From assembly GCF_002355595.1 (NCBI RefSeq), contig NZ_AP017422.1, positions 5,274,823-5,338,822 of the forward strand: DNA of 64,000 nucleotides. The letters run 5' to 3'. The translations under genes were made by a program, and so were the position numbers. Below are positions 16,379 to 25,327 of the stretch, in pieces. This DNA is from Filimonas lacunae (lineage in GTDB: Bacteria > Bacteroidota > Bacteroidia > Chitinophagales > Chitinophagaceae). The notes beneath the pieces were generated by a model. That model saw only the letters and a program-made list of their open reading frames with translations, was not told where the DNA came from and did no database searches. The stretch's first letter is position 1. Every line of letters starts with the position of its first letter.

Positions 16379-18769
16379 ATGAAGCATTTTCTGGGAACAT
16401 TAACCGCTGTATTGGCAGCCGTTTTTACCCAAGCACAAACTCTAAACTTAAAAGTAAACAGCCAGCAACACCAGCCACTGGCAGGCATCAACGCTACTTT
16501 CAGCAAAGAGGGTAAAAAGTGGACCATCATCAGCAACAATAGCGGAGATATTGTATTTACACCAGGTGAAACCGGCAATTACGACCTGACGCTGGAAGCG
16601 GTAGGTAAAAAAACAGTGAAGCAGTCCGTTACTTTACAGCAGGGCGCTTCAAGCCTTACACTTACGCTGGAAGAGCTGGACTACATGTTAGCTCCACTGG
16701 AAGTTCGCGCTATCCGGGCATCCGACAAAGCTCCTTTTACTAAAACCAATATTGATAAAGCAGACATCGCTAAACAAAACCTGGGGCAGGACTTACCTTT
16801 CCTGCTCAATCAAACGCCTTCCGTGATTGTCAACTCAGACGCAGGTAATGGTGTTGGTTATACTGCCATGCGCATCAGGGGCACCGATGGCTCTCGCATT
16901 AACGTAACATTAAACGGTATCCCTTACAACGATGCGGAAAGTCAGGGTAGCTTTTTTGTAGACCTTCCCGATCTGGCATCTTCTGCCAGCAGCATTCAGA
17001 TACAACGGGGTGTAGGTACCTCTACCAATGGCGCCGGTGCTTTCGGAGCCACCCTTAACATAGCCACCAACGAGTTCAGTGAAAAGCCGTATGCCGAAAG
17101 CAATAACAGCTTTGGCTCGTTCAATACCTGGAAAAATACTATTAAAGCAGGTACAGGCCTTATTAACGATCACTTTACAGTAGATGCACGTATCAGTCGT
17201 TTACAAAGTGATGGATATATAGACAGAGCATCTTCCGATCTGAAAGCACTATACCTTACCGGAGCTTATGTAAGCAAAAACACATCCGTACGTTTTAATC
17301 TTATTACCGGCAAAGAAAAAACCTACCAGGCCTGGTATGGTGTACCAGATTATATACTGGCAACCGGCAACAGAACCTATAACCCTGCCGGCCTGGACAA
17401 ACCCGGAACTCCTTACGACAACCAAACCGATAACTACCAGCAGGATCACTACCAGTTATTTGTGAACCAGGCTTTGGGCAACGACTGGACTCTGAACATA
17501 GCATCTTTCTTAACCAGGGGTAAAGGCTATTATGAAGAGTATGTAGCCAACCAGTTTTATGCCGATTATGGCTTACCAAACGTAGTGCTCAATGGCACCT
17601 CTTACGATTCTACCGACCTGGTAAGAGACTTGTGGCTGAACAACTACTTTTATGGACAAACCTTCTCATTGCAATACAAGCAACCTAGTAATGAAATAAC
17701 CTTTGGTGGTAGCTGGACTATTTACGATGGCAAGCACTATGGCAACATCATCTGGGCCAACATGGGCATTCCTAAAGATTATCAATATTATTATCTTACT
17801 GCCCGTAAAACAGATATGAATGCGTACGCCAAATGGCTTCACCAGCTCAACCGTAACTGGAGCCTATTTGGAGACCTTCAATACAGACACGTACAATACA
17901 ATATAGATGGCTTTGAAAGTAATCCTGGTTTATTTATCAAGCGCAACTTCAACTTCATTAATCCCAAAGCAGGCATCAGCTACAACCGTAATGGCTGGAA
18001 CGCTTATTTCAGCTATGCTTTAGCGAATAAAGAGCCCAACCGTACCGATTTTGAAGCACAACAGGTTCAACAGCCTAAAAAAGAAACCCTGCACGATTTT
18101 GAATTGGGCGTGGAAAGAAAGCAAGGCCGTTACAACTGGGGCGCTACTGTATACTATATGTTATATAAAGATCAGTTGGTGCTAACAGGCGCGAGAAACG
18201 ATGTAGGCGCCTACACACGCATCAATACGCCTAACAGCTATCGTCTGGGTCTGGAATTACAAGGTGGCGTAGTATTGAACAAATGGTTAAATATACAGGC
18301 CAACACCACCATCAGCCGCAACAAAATAAAAGCCTTTACCTCTTATATAGATGAATATGACGGCAATGGCAAACTGTTAGGACAACAGGCTACAGCTTAT
18401 AGTAACACAGACATATCCTTCTCTCCTGCTATTATTGTAGGTGGCAGCATTAACCTTACCCCGGTAAAAAACCTGGAGCTAAGCCTGCTAAGCAAATATG
18501 TAGGCAAACAATACCTGGATAACACGCAGGATAATGAGCGTAAGCTAAACGATTACTATGTACAGGATGCCAGAGTAATCTGGACTGTAAAACACTTCCT
18601 GTTTAATGAATGGAATTTTACCGGCCAGGTAAACAACCTGTTTAACCGGAAATACGAAGCTAATGGCGCCAATTACCCCGGTATTTATGATGGTACACCT
18701 ACTAACTACATCTATTACTCTACTATGGCAGGCACTAACTTTATGTTGGGTGTTAACATCAAACTGTAA
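16379..18769 (+). CDS. TonB-dependent receptor, probable thiamin uptake (Omr1/OMthi-like)
   Basis: A 796-residue outer-membrane receptor. Order: signal peptide (1-19, cleavage near FTQA-QT), carboxypeptidase-regulatory-like domain (about 20-105), plug domain (about 115-235, with MRIRGTDGSRINVTLNGIPY and GTSTNGAGAFGATLNIATN), and a 22-strand beta-barrel to the C-terminus. The TPP riboswitch directly upstream implies repression when thiamin pyrophosphate is plentiful, so thiamin or a precursor is the likely substrate. Riboswitch-controlled receptors of this kind are known in Bacteroidota (Omr1/OMthi). No inner-membrane transporter of the PnuT type or thiamin pyrophosphokinase is adjacent, unlike the arrangement I know from some relatives. 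A bidirectional terminator follows. Confidence 0.88.
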   Translation: MKHFLGTLTAVLAAVFTQAQTLNLKVNSQQHQPLAGINATFSKEGKKWTIISNNSGDIVFTPGETGNYDLTLEAVGKKTVKQSVTLQQGASSLTLTLEELDYMLAPLEVRAIRASDKAPFTKTNIDKADIAKQNLGQDLPFLLNQTPSVIVNSDAGNGVGYTAMRIRGTDGSRINVTLNGIPYNDAESQGSFFVDLPDLASSASSIQIQRGVGTSTNGAGAFGATLNIATNEFSEKPYAESNNSFGSFNTWKNTIKAGTGLINDHFTVDARISRLQSDGYIDRASSDLKALYLTGAYVSKNTSVRFNLITGKEKTYQAWYGVPDYILATGNRTYNPAGLDKPGTPYDNQTDNYQQDHYQLFVNQALGNDWTLNIASFLTRGKGYYEEYVANQFYADYGLPNVVLNGTSYDSTDLVRDLWLNNYFYGQTFSLQYKQPSNEITFGGSWTIYDGKHYGNIIWANMGIPKDYQYYYLTARKTDMNAYAKWLHQLNRNWSLFGDLQYRHVQYNIDGFESNPGLFIKRNFNFINPKAGISYNRNGWNAYFSYALANKEPNRTDFEAQQVQQPKKETLHDFELGVERKQGRYNWGATVYYMLYKDQLVLTGARNDVGAYTRINTPNSYRLGLELQGGVVLNKWLNIQANTTISRNKIKAFTSYIDEYDGNGKLLGQQATAYSNTDISFSPAIIVGGSINLTPVKNLELSLLSKYVGKQYLDNTQDNERKLNDYYVQDARVIWTVKHFLFNEWNFTGQVNNLFNRKYEANGANYPGIYDGTPTNYIYYSTMAGTNFMLGVNIKL

Positions 18770-18790
18770 TAGTTTATTGGTATAAAAAGC

Positions 18791-18822
18791 AAAAATGGGG
18801 TAGCGATCACTACCCCATTTTT
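18791..18822. terminator. Bidirectional terminator
   Basis: Thirteen-bp perfect stem AAAAATGGGGTAG / CTACCCCATTTTT with a 6-base loop between the convergent receptor and rhodanese genes. Confidence 0.92.
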
Positions 18823-18864
18823 TATTTTGATTTCTCTAATGCCTGTATAATACCCGGAAAAATA

Positions 18865-19182
18865 TTAGCCGTGTTGCTGTTCTTCTTTCTCCTTCCAGTT
18901 TAACATGCCACCCACCAGGTTCACTACATTTTTAAAACCAATCTGTTCCATAAACATAGCTGCTACTACACTTCTGTTACCACTGCGACAGTAAACGATC
19001 ACCTCCTTATCTTTCCAGTCTTCAATATCATCCAACTGCATCATCTGTACTTTGCCAAGTGGAATATGTGCTCCGCCTATGTTGTAATCAGCTCTCTCAT
19101 GGTCTTCCCGAACATCCAGCAGATTTACCTGTTCCCCACTATCCATCCGTGGTTTGAGTTCTTCAAATGTAATTGTGTTCAT
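18865..19182 (-). CDS. Single-domain rhodanese-like protein
   Basis: A 105-residue single rhodanese domain, cytosolic, with the active-site loop CRSGNRS (Cys about residue 65) and the family motifs LLDVREDHERADYNIGGAHIPL and GGMLNW (first motif given as LLDVREDHE then GGAHIPL where exact). The intact catalytic cysteine suggests sulfur transfer or persulfide chemistry, but the physiological acceptor is unknown. It lies 76 bases downstream of the PASTA gene on the same strand, so it may be the last gene of a ddl-PASTA-rhodanese transcript. Confidence 0.9.
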   Translation of the reverse strand: MNTITFEELKPRMDSGEQVNLLDVREDHERADYNIGGAHIPLGKVQMMQLDDIEDWKDKEVIVYCRSGNRSVVAAMFMEQIGFKNVVNLVGGMLNWKEKEEQQHG

Positions 19183-19258
19183 ACTTGTACTTGTATATTA
19201 TAATTAATTAGGGTATCTGATTATGTTTATTTTTTTCTCATATGGCTGTTAGTTTATG

Positions 19259-20068
19259 TTAATGTGCACTATCCGCAGATGGCGGCTTGCTGCTAATATA
19301 TACATCCAATAACTGACCAGAGCGAATTTTGTTGGAACTTCTGGAACCATCTGACAAAATTTCGTAGGGCATAGGCTTCTGGCGGGTAATGTAGGCATTT
19401 TCAGTATCGCTTACAGCGTCGCCGGCTTCTGTAACCACCGCACCCAACGACACGCTTAAAGTGGCCAGAAACTCACGTGCCTGTCCCACAGTCATTCCTA
19501 ACAGATCTGGCACATTCATTTCCGAGTTACCTATTCCGCTACCCAGCACAAAATCTATTTCTGTACCCATATTCACCTTTGTTCCAGGAGCTACAGGCCT
19601 GCCATGTATTTTTTGTTCCCTTACTGCGTTCTTGGCAATATCAGGCGTATAAGAAGTATCCCCCATTTTTAAACCCAGGCTTTGCAGATACAGCTTGGCA
19701 CTGAGGTAGGAAAAACCACGTAAGTCAGGCATTTCCACCAAAGGAGCTACTGCCCTGTTAATGGTAAGATATACCGTTCTGCCATTTTTTACAACCGCAT
19801 CAGCTTCGGGCTGCTGCTTCGTTACTGATAAACGGGCTGCATTATCCAGGTAAATCGAATCCTGCACTTCTACATCAAATCCCAGCGATTCCAGCAAGCG
19901 TTTGGCTTCCTCTACATTGCGGCCGGTTACGGAGGGAACTTTGGAATTTTTATTATGCCTGGTTAAAAAACTCAGTGAGCTGAAAAGTAACACCAGTAGC
20001 AAAACAACAATACCTATTGCTACCAGTAAGTTTACCCAAAAGGGTCGGTTGGTTAAGAATTTGAACAC
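19259..20068 (-). CDS. Membrane-anchored PASTA-domain protein
   Basis: A 269-residue protein with a short cytoplasmic N-terminus, one transmembrane helix (about 11-35, WVNLLVAIGIVVLLLVLLF) and three PASTA domains outside the inner membrane (about 42-110, 112-178 and 185-262; KVPSVTGRNVEEAKRLLESL, then VEMPDLRG, then VPDLLGMTVGQA). PASTA domains bind peptidoglycan muropeptides or beta-lactams in other proteins. No kinase or transpeptidase domain is attached here. The start must be the GTG at 20068: an in-frame TAA lies seven codons upstream and no ATG is available before the helix. It follows ddl by 36 bases, so a cell-wall role is likely. Confidence 0.88.
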   Translation of the reverse strand: MFKFLTNRPFWVNLLVAIGIVVLLLVLLFSSLSFLTRHNKNSKVPSVTGRNVEEAKRLLESLGFDVEVQDSIYLDNAARLSVTKQQPEADAVVKNGRTVYLTINRAVAPLVEMPDLRGFSYLSAKLYLQSLGLKMGDTSYTPDIAKNAVREQKIHGRPVAPGTKVNMGTEIDFVLGSGIGNSEMNVPDLLGMTVGQAREFLATLSVSLGAVVTEAGDAVSDTENAYITRQKPMPYEILSDGSRSSNKIRSGQLLDVYISSKPPSADSAH

Positions 20069-20104
20069 TGTATTACTATCGGTTTAATTCACAAGTTAAG
20101 ATAA

Positions 20105-21082
20105 TTACGATAACGCCTCTTCAATTACATCTGTATAAAAGTCCTGCAAAGTAGCGCCCATAGCGCGTACTTGCTGTGGCACAAGGCTGGCATCACTTTG
20201 CCCTGGTACCGTGTTTACCTCCAGCATATAAGGAGCGCCCGCTGCTTCGTTATAAATAAAATCAATGCGTACAATGCCCCGGCAATTCAATACCGTATAA
20301 ATGTTCCGGGCTGTTTCACGCACTTTTTCTGCAATAGTTTCCTCCACAACCGCTGGTGTAATCTCATCACTTTTACCCAGGTATTTTGCTTCATAATCAA
20401 AAAACTCGTTCTTGCTTACCACCTCTGTCATAGGCAAAGTAATAATCTCGCCTTTCTTTCTAAACACACCAATGGTAAACTCACGTCCCTGTATAAATTC
20501 TTCCACCAACACCTGGTTGTCTTCCTTAAATGCCTTTTCAATAGCAGCTTGCAGCCCATCCTTGCTGTTCACCTTGCTCATACCTATGCTACTGCCACCG
20601 TTATTGGGTTTCACAAACACCGGAAACTGCAACAATGCCGCTTCATCGGCATTTTCCATTCTGCCTTTTATCAGCAGAACGCTTTTAGCCACTTTAATGC
20701 CGGCAAAAGAAGCTACTGCTACTGTGTATCTTTTATTAAAAGTAAGTGCCGAGGTGGCTGCATCACAGCTGGTGTAAGGCAGGTTCAGCATATCAAAATA
20801 ACCCTGTAATTTACCGTCTTCACCAGGTGTGCCATGTATGCACATTAACACCGCATCAAAATGAATGGTAGTGCCATTATACGAAACTGTAAAATCACTT
20901 TTGTTTACGGGAACCTTTTCGCCATCTGCAGGCAAATAATACCATCCTTCCGGGTTTATATCAATTTTGTATACATCAAATTTGCTCCGGTCTACATTAT
21001 TCTCAACAGTTATAGCGCTTTTATAGCTTATTTCAGCTTCACCGCTATAACCTCCGGTAACTAAGGCAATTTTCTTCTGCAT
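20105..21082 (-). CDS. ddl: D-alanine-D-alanine ligase
   Basis: Ddl, 325 residues from the ATG at 21082 (MQKKIALVTGGYSGEAEIS), an ATP-grasp enzyme that joins two D-alanines for peptidoglycan precursor synthesis in the cytosol. Visible: an N-terminal domain with CIHGTPGEDGKLQGYFD, the ATP-grasp core with FVKPNNGGSSIGMSKV and VEEFIQGREFTIGVF, and the C-terminal metal-binding stretch YMLEVNTVPGQS. A longer reading to 21175 is open but would be hydrophobic and would overlap the terminator hairpin at 21150-21185, so I reject it. The gene heads the ddl-PASTA(-rhodanese) group. Confidence 0.96.
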   Translation of the reverse strand: MQKKIALVTGGYSGEAEISYKSAITVENNVDRSKFDVYKIDINPEGWYYLPADGEKVPVNKSDFTVSYNGTTIHFDAVLMCIHGTPGEDGKLQGYFDMLNLPYTSCDAATSALTFNKRYTVAVASFAGIKVAKSVLLIKGRMENADEAALLQFPVFVKPNNGGSSIGMSKVNSKDGLQAAIEKAFKEDNQVLVEEFIQGREFTIGVFRKKGEIITLPMTEVVSKNEFFDYEAKYLGKSDEITPAVVEETIAEKVRETARNIYTVLNCRGIVRIDFIYNEAAGAPYMLEVNTVPGQSDASLVPQQVRAMGATLQDFYTDVIEEALS

Positions 21083-21149
21083 GATGAAACGGTTTTCCTC
21101 GTCTATTGATTTTGGCAAAGAAATAAAAGAAATGGAGAATATAACAAAA

Positions 21150-21185
21150 AAAGGTGAAGGGAATAAAAACTCCATCCTTCACCTT
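21150..21185 (-). terminator. Terminator downstream of the ferredoxin gene
   Basis: Eleven-bp perfect stem AAAGGTGAAGG / CCTTCACCTTT with a 14-base loop. On the minus strand it is followed by a T-run, so it ends transcripts from the ferredoxin gene before ddl. Confidence 0.75.
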
Positions 21186-21304
21186 TCATGAGCGGGAAAT
21201 ATCACCCACCGTTACTTTTGTCGCCATAAAGCAACAATCATTGTTATACTAAGTTACAACTATCGAAATCCGGATTCCAATTAAAATTTGGCAGTTTTCC
21301 AGAC

Positions 21305-21652
21305 TTATACGTGTAATCTGTCTTTTTTAGCCATTAATTGATCGATAGTTTCCTGGTACATTTCGTCAGGCACACAACAATCTACCGGGCAAACCGCTGC
21401 ACACTGAGGTTCTTCATGAAACCCCTGGCACTCGGTACATTTATTTGGAACGATATAATAGGTATCAACACTAATAGGAGCAAAACGCTCATCTGCATTT
21501 ATCACAGTACCCTCGGAAGTGGTAAATGCGCCTTTTACGCTTGTTCCGTCGGCAATGGCCCATTCCACACCGCCTTCATAAATGGCGTTATTGGGACATT
21601 CCGGCTCACAGGCGCCGCAGTTAATACACTCTTCCGTTATCTTAATCGACAT
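21305..21652 (-). CDS. 4Fe-4S dicluster ferredoxin
   Basis: A 115-residue ferredoxin with two cluster-binding motifs: ECINCGACEPECP near residues 8-20 and, after an insert of about 55 residues, CTECQGFHEEPQCAAVCPVDCC near 72-93 (cysteines C-x2-C-x8-C-x3-C). It is cytosolic and carries low-potential electrons. The YfhL/Alvin-type insert between the clusters is typical. It is divergent from an acyl-CoA reductase gene, with 111 bases between the two starts; the pair recurs in Bacteroidota in my recollection, which hints that ferredoxin might serve that pathway, but no partner is proven. Confidence 0.94.
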   Translation of the reverse strand: MSIKITEECINCGACEPECPNNAIYEGGVEWAIADGTSVKGAFTTSEGTVINADERFAPISVDTYYIVPNKCTECQGFHEEPQCAAVCPVDCCVPDEMYQETIDQLMAKKDRLHV

Positions 21653-21763
21653 ATAAATCCGTGTTTGTTATTTTAATAAGAATATTTTTGCGCGTGTAAA
21701 AATACGGGTAAATAGGATAAAGTTGTACTATGTACACACCTTATGATACTTAAATAACTGTCA

Positions 21764-22765
21764 ATGAACTTACAGGATAGAATAGAATTATTGGTAAAAC
21801 TGGGCAACTACCTGCATCAGAACGGAGTAGAATGGCAAGCGGCTACTGAAAAAGCCAGCCGTAACAATGCGTGGTTTGCGCCTGAATTTATAAAACTGGC
21901 CGCTGATAATATTGCCAGCCAGTTTTTGCAACAGGAAAAATTACAACGCTGGGCCGCGCATTACCAAGTACCCAACCAGCAACCTGCGCCTAAAACTGTC
22001 GGAATTGTAATGGCAGGAAATATTCCCATGGTAGGCTTTCACGATTTTCTGTGTGTGTTTATACAGGGCCACAAGGCAAAAATTAAGCTCAGCTCCAAAG
22101 ATGAAATATTGATCCCCCACCTGGTAAACCTGCTGGAGCAATGGGACAACCGCCTGGCCGACTACTTCACTTTTGCCGACATTATTAAAGGCTGCGACGC
22201 CTACATAGCCACCGGCAGCAATAACACCGGCCGCTATTTTGAATACTATTTCAGCAAATACCCGCACATCATCCGTCGCAACCGTACTTCGGTGGCCATT
22301 ATCGATGGCTCCGAAAGCGAACAGGAACTGGCATTGCTGGCAGGCGATATTCAACTGTACTTTGGAATGGGATGTCGTAATATTACGCAGCTGTTTGTGC
22401 CGCAGGGCTACGATTTCATTCCCCTGCTGGAGGCACTGAAAGCCTATGATTATGTAGCCGACAACCATAAATACAAGCATAATTTCGACTACCACCTGGC
22501 CCTGCTTATCATGAACAGTAAGTTTTACATGAATAATGGCAGCGTTATACTGGCCGAAAACGTATCCCCTTTTTCACCGGTAAGCCAGATACATTACCAA
22601 TTTTACGATAATAAAGCTGTTATAGAAGAACAACTGCAAACTTCTTCCGATATTCAATGTATAACAGGTCACGGACATATTCCTTTTGGCAGTGCCCAGC
22701 AACCTTCTTTAGCAGATTATGCAGATGGAGTAGACACGATGGAGTTTCTGGCCAAATTGGCATAA
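21764..22765 (+). CDS. LuxC-type acyl-CoA reductase family protein
   Basis: A 333-residue member of the acyl-CoA reductase (LuxC-like) family, related to aldehyde dehydrogenases. It shows the nucleotide-binding stretch VGIVMAGNIPMVGFHD (about 88-103), KIKLSSKD, and the catalytic-cysteine region YFGMGCRNITQLFVP (about 199-213). It would reduce a fatty acyl-CoA or acyl-thioester to the aldehyde with NADPH, forming an acyl-enzyme on the cysteine. It is shorter than bacterial luminescence LuxC (about 480), so part of the N-terminal region is absent. No luxAB or wax-ester genes are nearby; a role in lipid or aldehyde metabolism is open. It is divergent from the ferredoxin gene. Confidence 0.82.
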   Translation: MNLQDRIELLVKLGNYLHQNGVEWQAATEKASRNNAWFAPEFIKLAADNIASQFLQQEKLQRWAAHYQVPNQQPAPKTVGIVMAGNIPMVGFHDFLCVFIQGHKAKIKLSSKDEILIPHLVNLLEQWDNRLADYFTFADIIKGCDAYIATGSNNTGRYFEYYFSKYPHIIRRNRTSVAIIDGSESEQELALLAGDIQLYFGMGCRNITQLFVPQGYDFIPLLEALKAYDYVADNHKYKHNFDYHLALLIMNSKFYMNNGSVILAENVSPFSPVSQIHYQFYDNKAVIEEQLQTSSDIQCITGHGHIPFGSAQQPSLADYADGVDTMEFLAKLA

Positions 22766-22911
22766 AGGCAGATCTACGACAACCTTCGTCAATTCTTTGT
22801 TAAAAGCCCTGGCGGGAGTTACTGACTATTAAACAGATTCGTTTATTTGCTATCGAAAAGGTATACTATTTGAATATATAAGAATTCTATTTGACTCATT
22901 TAAATTGATAG

Positions 22912-24459
22912 ATGCATATGAAACTCAAAAGCATTTTATTAGTAGTTGTAATTAGTGCGTTAACAGCAGTTTTGAGTGTATGGGGATATAGTAAGTGGAT
23001 GCAAAAACAATATGCCGGTACACAAGAATCAGGTAAACTTCCTGTTAATTACGCCGGCTTCTTTGATAAGAACAATGCCCCTGCAGGACCAGTTGATTTC
23101 ACAGCAGCAGCCACTTCTGCCACTCCGGCAGTGGTGCATATTAAAACCCGCACCAAAGCCAAGCAGGTTACCAACAATCTACCTAACAGAGGCAGGAACC
23201 CATTGAGCGACTTTTTTGGCGACGACGATCCGTTCTCTGATTTCTTCGGTGGCCCACGTGTTCAGATGATTCCTGAACAAAGAGCCAGCGGTAGCGGCGT
23301 ATTAATCAGTGAAGATGGTTACATCATCACCAATAACCACGTAGTAGAAGGTGCCGATGAAATCAATGTAACCTTAGCCAACAAAAAAAGCTACAAAGCC
23401 ACTGTTATTGGCCGCGACAACAGCAGCGACCTGGCAGTAATTAAAATTGAAGGCAGCAAATTTCCTTACCTGGTATATGGTAACAGTGATGATTTGAAAT
23501 TGGGCCAATGGGTACTGGCAGTAGGTTATCCATTAAACCTGGATGTTACGGTAACCGCTGGTATCGTAAGTGCTAAAGCCCGTTCTATTAACATTAACAA
23601 AAGCAAAAATGCGGTAGAATCTTTCATTCAAACCGATGCCGCTGTAAACCCTGGTAACAGCGGTGGTGCTTTAATTAACACCAATGGCGAGTTAATCGGC
23701 ATTAACAGTGCTATCGCTTCTCCTACCGGCTCTTACGCAGGTTACTCTTATGCCATTCCGGTTAATATCACCAAGAAAATTGTAAATGATATTATCAAAT
23801 ACGGCGCTGTTCAAAGAGGTTTTATCGGTATTCAGTTTGCTAATGAAGCAGCCACCGACGAGCAGAAAAAAGCAGCGGGTATTAAAGATGGAGAAGGGAT
23901 TTATGTTACCGGTGTTCCATCTGATGGTGCAGCCAAAGCAGCGGGTATTCAAAAAGGAGACTTCATCACTAAAATCAACGGCGTTTCAGTAGAAACCGGT
24001 CCCCAATTACAAGAGCAGGTTACACGCTTCAAACCAGGTGATAAAGTAGCAGTTACTTATGTACGCGGCGGTAAAGAATATACTACCAATGTTACACTGA
24101 AAAACATTGCAGGCAATACGGATATCGTTAAAAACGAACCCACCAATATACTCAATAAACTGGGTGGCGATTTAGCTACAGTAGATAAAGCTGTTGCACA
24201 AAAAAATAATATTGCCGGTGGTGTAGTAGTGAAAAAGATCAATGGCGGCCTGTTAAAAGGCACACGTATGGAAGCTGGCTTTATCATTACCCGCGTAAAC
24301 GGTCAGGATGTAAAAACTGTTGACGAGCTGGCCGATCTGCTGAAAAGCGCAAGTGGTCAAATTCAGTTAGAAGGTATATATCCAGGCTACGAAGGCACTT
24401 ATGGTTATCCATTAAACCTGAGCGGTGCTGGTGAAGAAGAAAATGGCGACAACCAATAA
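22912..24459 (+). CDS. htrA: Do/HtrA-family periplasmic serine protease
   Basis: A 515-residue DegP-like protease/chaperone for misfolded envelope proteins. An N-terminal signal anchor (about 3-25), a Gly/Asp/Phe-rich linker (about 85-105), and a trypsin-like protease domain (about 115-295) carry the triad: His in TNNHVVEGA, Asp in NSSDLAVIK and Ser in NPGNSGGAL. Two PDZ domains follow (about 300-390 and 415-500). ATG codons at 22912 and 22918 are both possible; the second (MKLKSI) is the more usual family start. It is followed by a very strong bidirectional terminator. The 146 bases upstream hold no obvious sigma-E-type element. Confidence 0.95.
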   Translation: MHMKLKSILLVVVISALTAVLSVWGYSKWMQKQYAGTQESGKLPVNYAGFFDKNNAPAGPVDFTAAATSATPAVVHIKTRTKAKQVTNNLPNRGRNPLSDFFGDDDPFSDFFGGPRVQMIPEQRASGSGVLISEDGYIITNNHVVEGADEINVTLANKKSYKATVIGRDNSSDLAVIKIEGSKFPYLVYGNSDDLKLGQWVLAVGYPLNLDVTVTAGIVSAKARSININKSKNAVESFIQTDAAVNPGNSGGALINTNGELIGINSAIASPTGSYAGYSYAIPVNITKKIVNDIIKYGAVQRGFIGIQFANEAATDEQKKAAGIKDGEGIYVTGVPSDGAAKAAGIQKGDFITKINGVSVETGPQLQEQVTRFKPGDKVAVTYVRGGKEYTTNVTLKNIAGNTDIVKNEPTNILNKLGGDLATVDKAVAQKNNIAGGVVVKKINGGLLKGTRMEAGFIITRVNGQDVKTVDELADLLKSASGQIQLEGIYPGYEGTYGYPLNLSGAGEEENGDNQ

Positions 24460-24490
24460 CATTTTCCTGTAAACGGATTTAAACCATTTT

Positions 24491-24540
24491 CCACATAAAA
24501 AAAGCGGATACATCCAAATGTATCCGCTTTTTTTATGTGG
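24491..24540. terminator. Long bidirectional terminator with 23-bp perfect stem
   Basis: Arms 24491-24513 and 24518-24540 are perfectly complementary around a CCAA loop, with a seven-base A-run on the left arm and a seven-base T-run on the right. It lies between the convergent htrA and cyclophilin genes. Confidence 0.95.
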
Positions 24541-24604
24541 TATTTATGAGACACTGCAATTCAGGCAGCTTAGCCTATGTCCGCTCATAACAAGTCAATT
24601 GATG

Positions 24605-25312
24605 TCATGAAAACTTTCTGCGTTTTACCAGCTTCACACTTATGATCCTTACATCTGTAACAGGTCTGTCCTTGTCCACACCTTTACTGGTAGGAACTGC
24701 TGCAATCTTATCTACCACCTCAATCCCTTTCACTACTTCGCCAAAGATGGTATAATTCATATCCAGGTGAGGAGCTCCACCCAACGTTTTATATACTTCA
24801 CGTATAGCCGGGGGAATCTTTCTTTTTAACCGGGTGTTTTCTACAGTATCCAGTCCACCATCAGTAAACACCTTACCCTGCACTATATAAAACTGACTGG
24901 CACTGCTGGCTTTTTTAGGATTTACATCATCTCCTTCCCGGGCAGCTGCCAGCACTCCTTTTTTATGAAATAAAGCCGGATTAAATTCCGCCGGGATAGT
25001 ATAGCTGGGGCCACCTTCTCCTAACGGCTTACCGGCAACAGCCCGCTTGCTGTCAGGATCCCCTCCCTGTATCATAAATTTCTGAATCACCCGGTGAAAC
25101 AACAAGCTATCAAAGTAATGTGTCTTCACCAGTCGTATAAAGTTATCGCGATGCAAAGGTGTGGAATCAGATAAACGCAGCATCATAGTTCCTTCTGTAG
25201 TTACCATTTCCACATCTTTCTTCCGGTCGCGCTTTTTCACTTTTACCGCCGGTTGCGCCAACATACAGCCTGTAATACACAGGCCTAACATAAGCAGTAG
25301 TAATTTTCGCAT
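24605..25312 (-). CDS. Cyclophilin-type peptidyl-prolyl isomerase, exported lipoprotein
   Basis: A 235-residue cyclophilin that catalyses cis-trans isomerisation of peptidyl-prolyl bonds. The N-terminus MRKLLLLMLGLCITGC is a signal peptide with a lipobox-like ITGC (Cys16), so it is probably anchored in the envelope. The cyclophilin core (about 35-230) has FHRVIQKFMIQGGDP and SASQFYIV with catalytic Arg and Gln-equivalents in place, and an insert around 145-175 (NTRLKRKIPPAIREVYKTLG), common in Bacteroidota members. It begins 15 bases after the GH13 gene on the same strand, so the two are co-transcribed though functionally unrelated. Confidence 0.93.
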   Translation of the reverse strand: MRKLLLLMLGLCITGCMLAQPAVKVKKRDRKKDVEMVTTEGTMMLRLSDSTPLHRDNFIRLVKTHYFDSLLFHRVIQKFMIQGGDPDSKRAVAGKPLGEGGPSYTIPAEFNPALFHKKGVLAAAREGDDVNPKKASSASQFYIVQGKVFTDGGLDTVENTRLKRKIPPAIREVYKTLGGAPHLDMNYTIFGEVVKGIEVVDKIAAVPTSKGVDKDRPVTDVRIISVKLVKRRKFS

Positions 25313-25327
25313 ATAGTTAATAAAGGT

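Noticed and set aside
20171-20809. 212-codon plus-strand frame opposite ddl
   Set aside because: Antisense shadow of ddl with no conserved features; ddl is certain.
21083-21175. N-terminal extension of Ddl
   Set aside because: Hydrophobic addition overlaps the terminator hairpin at 21150-21185, and MQKKIALVTGG is the family start.
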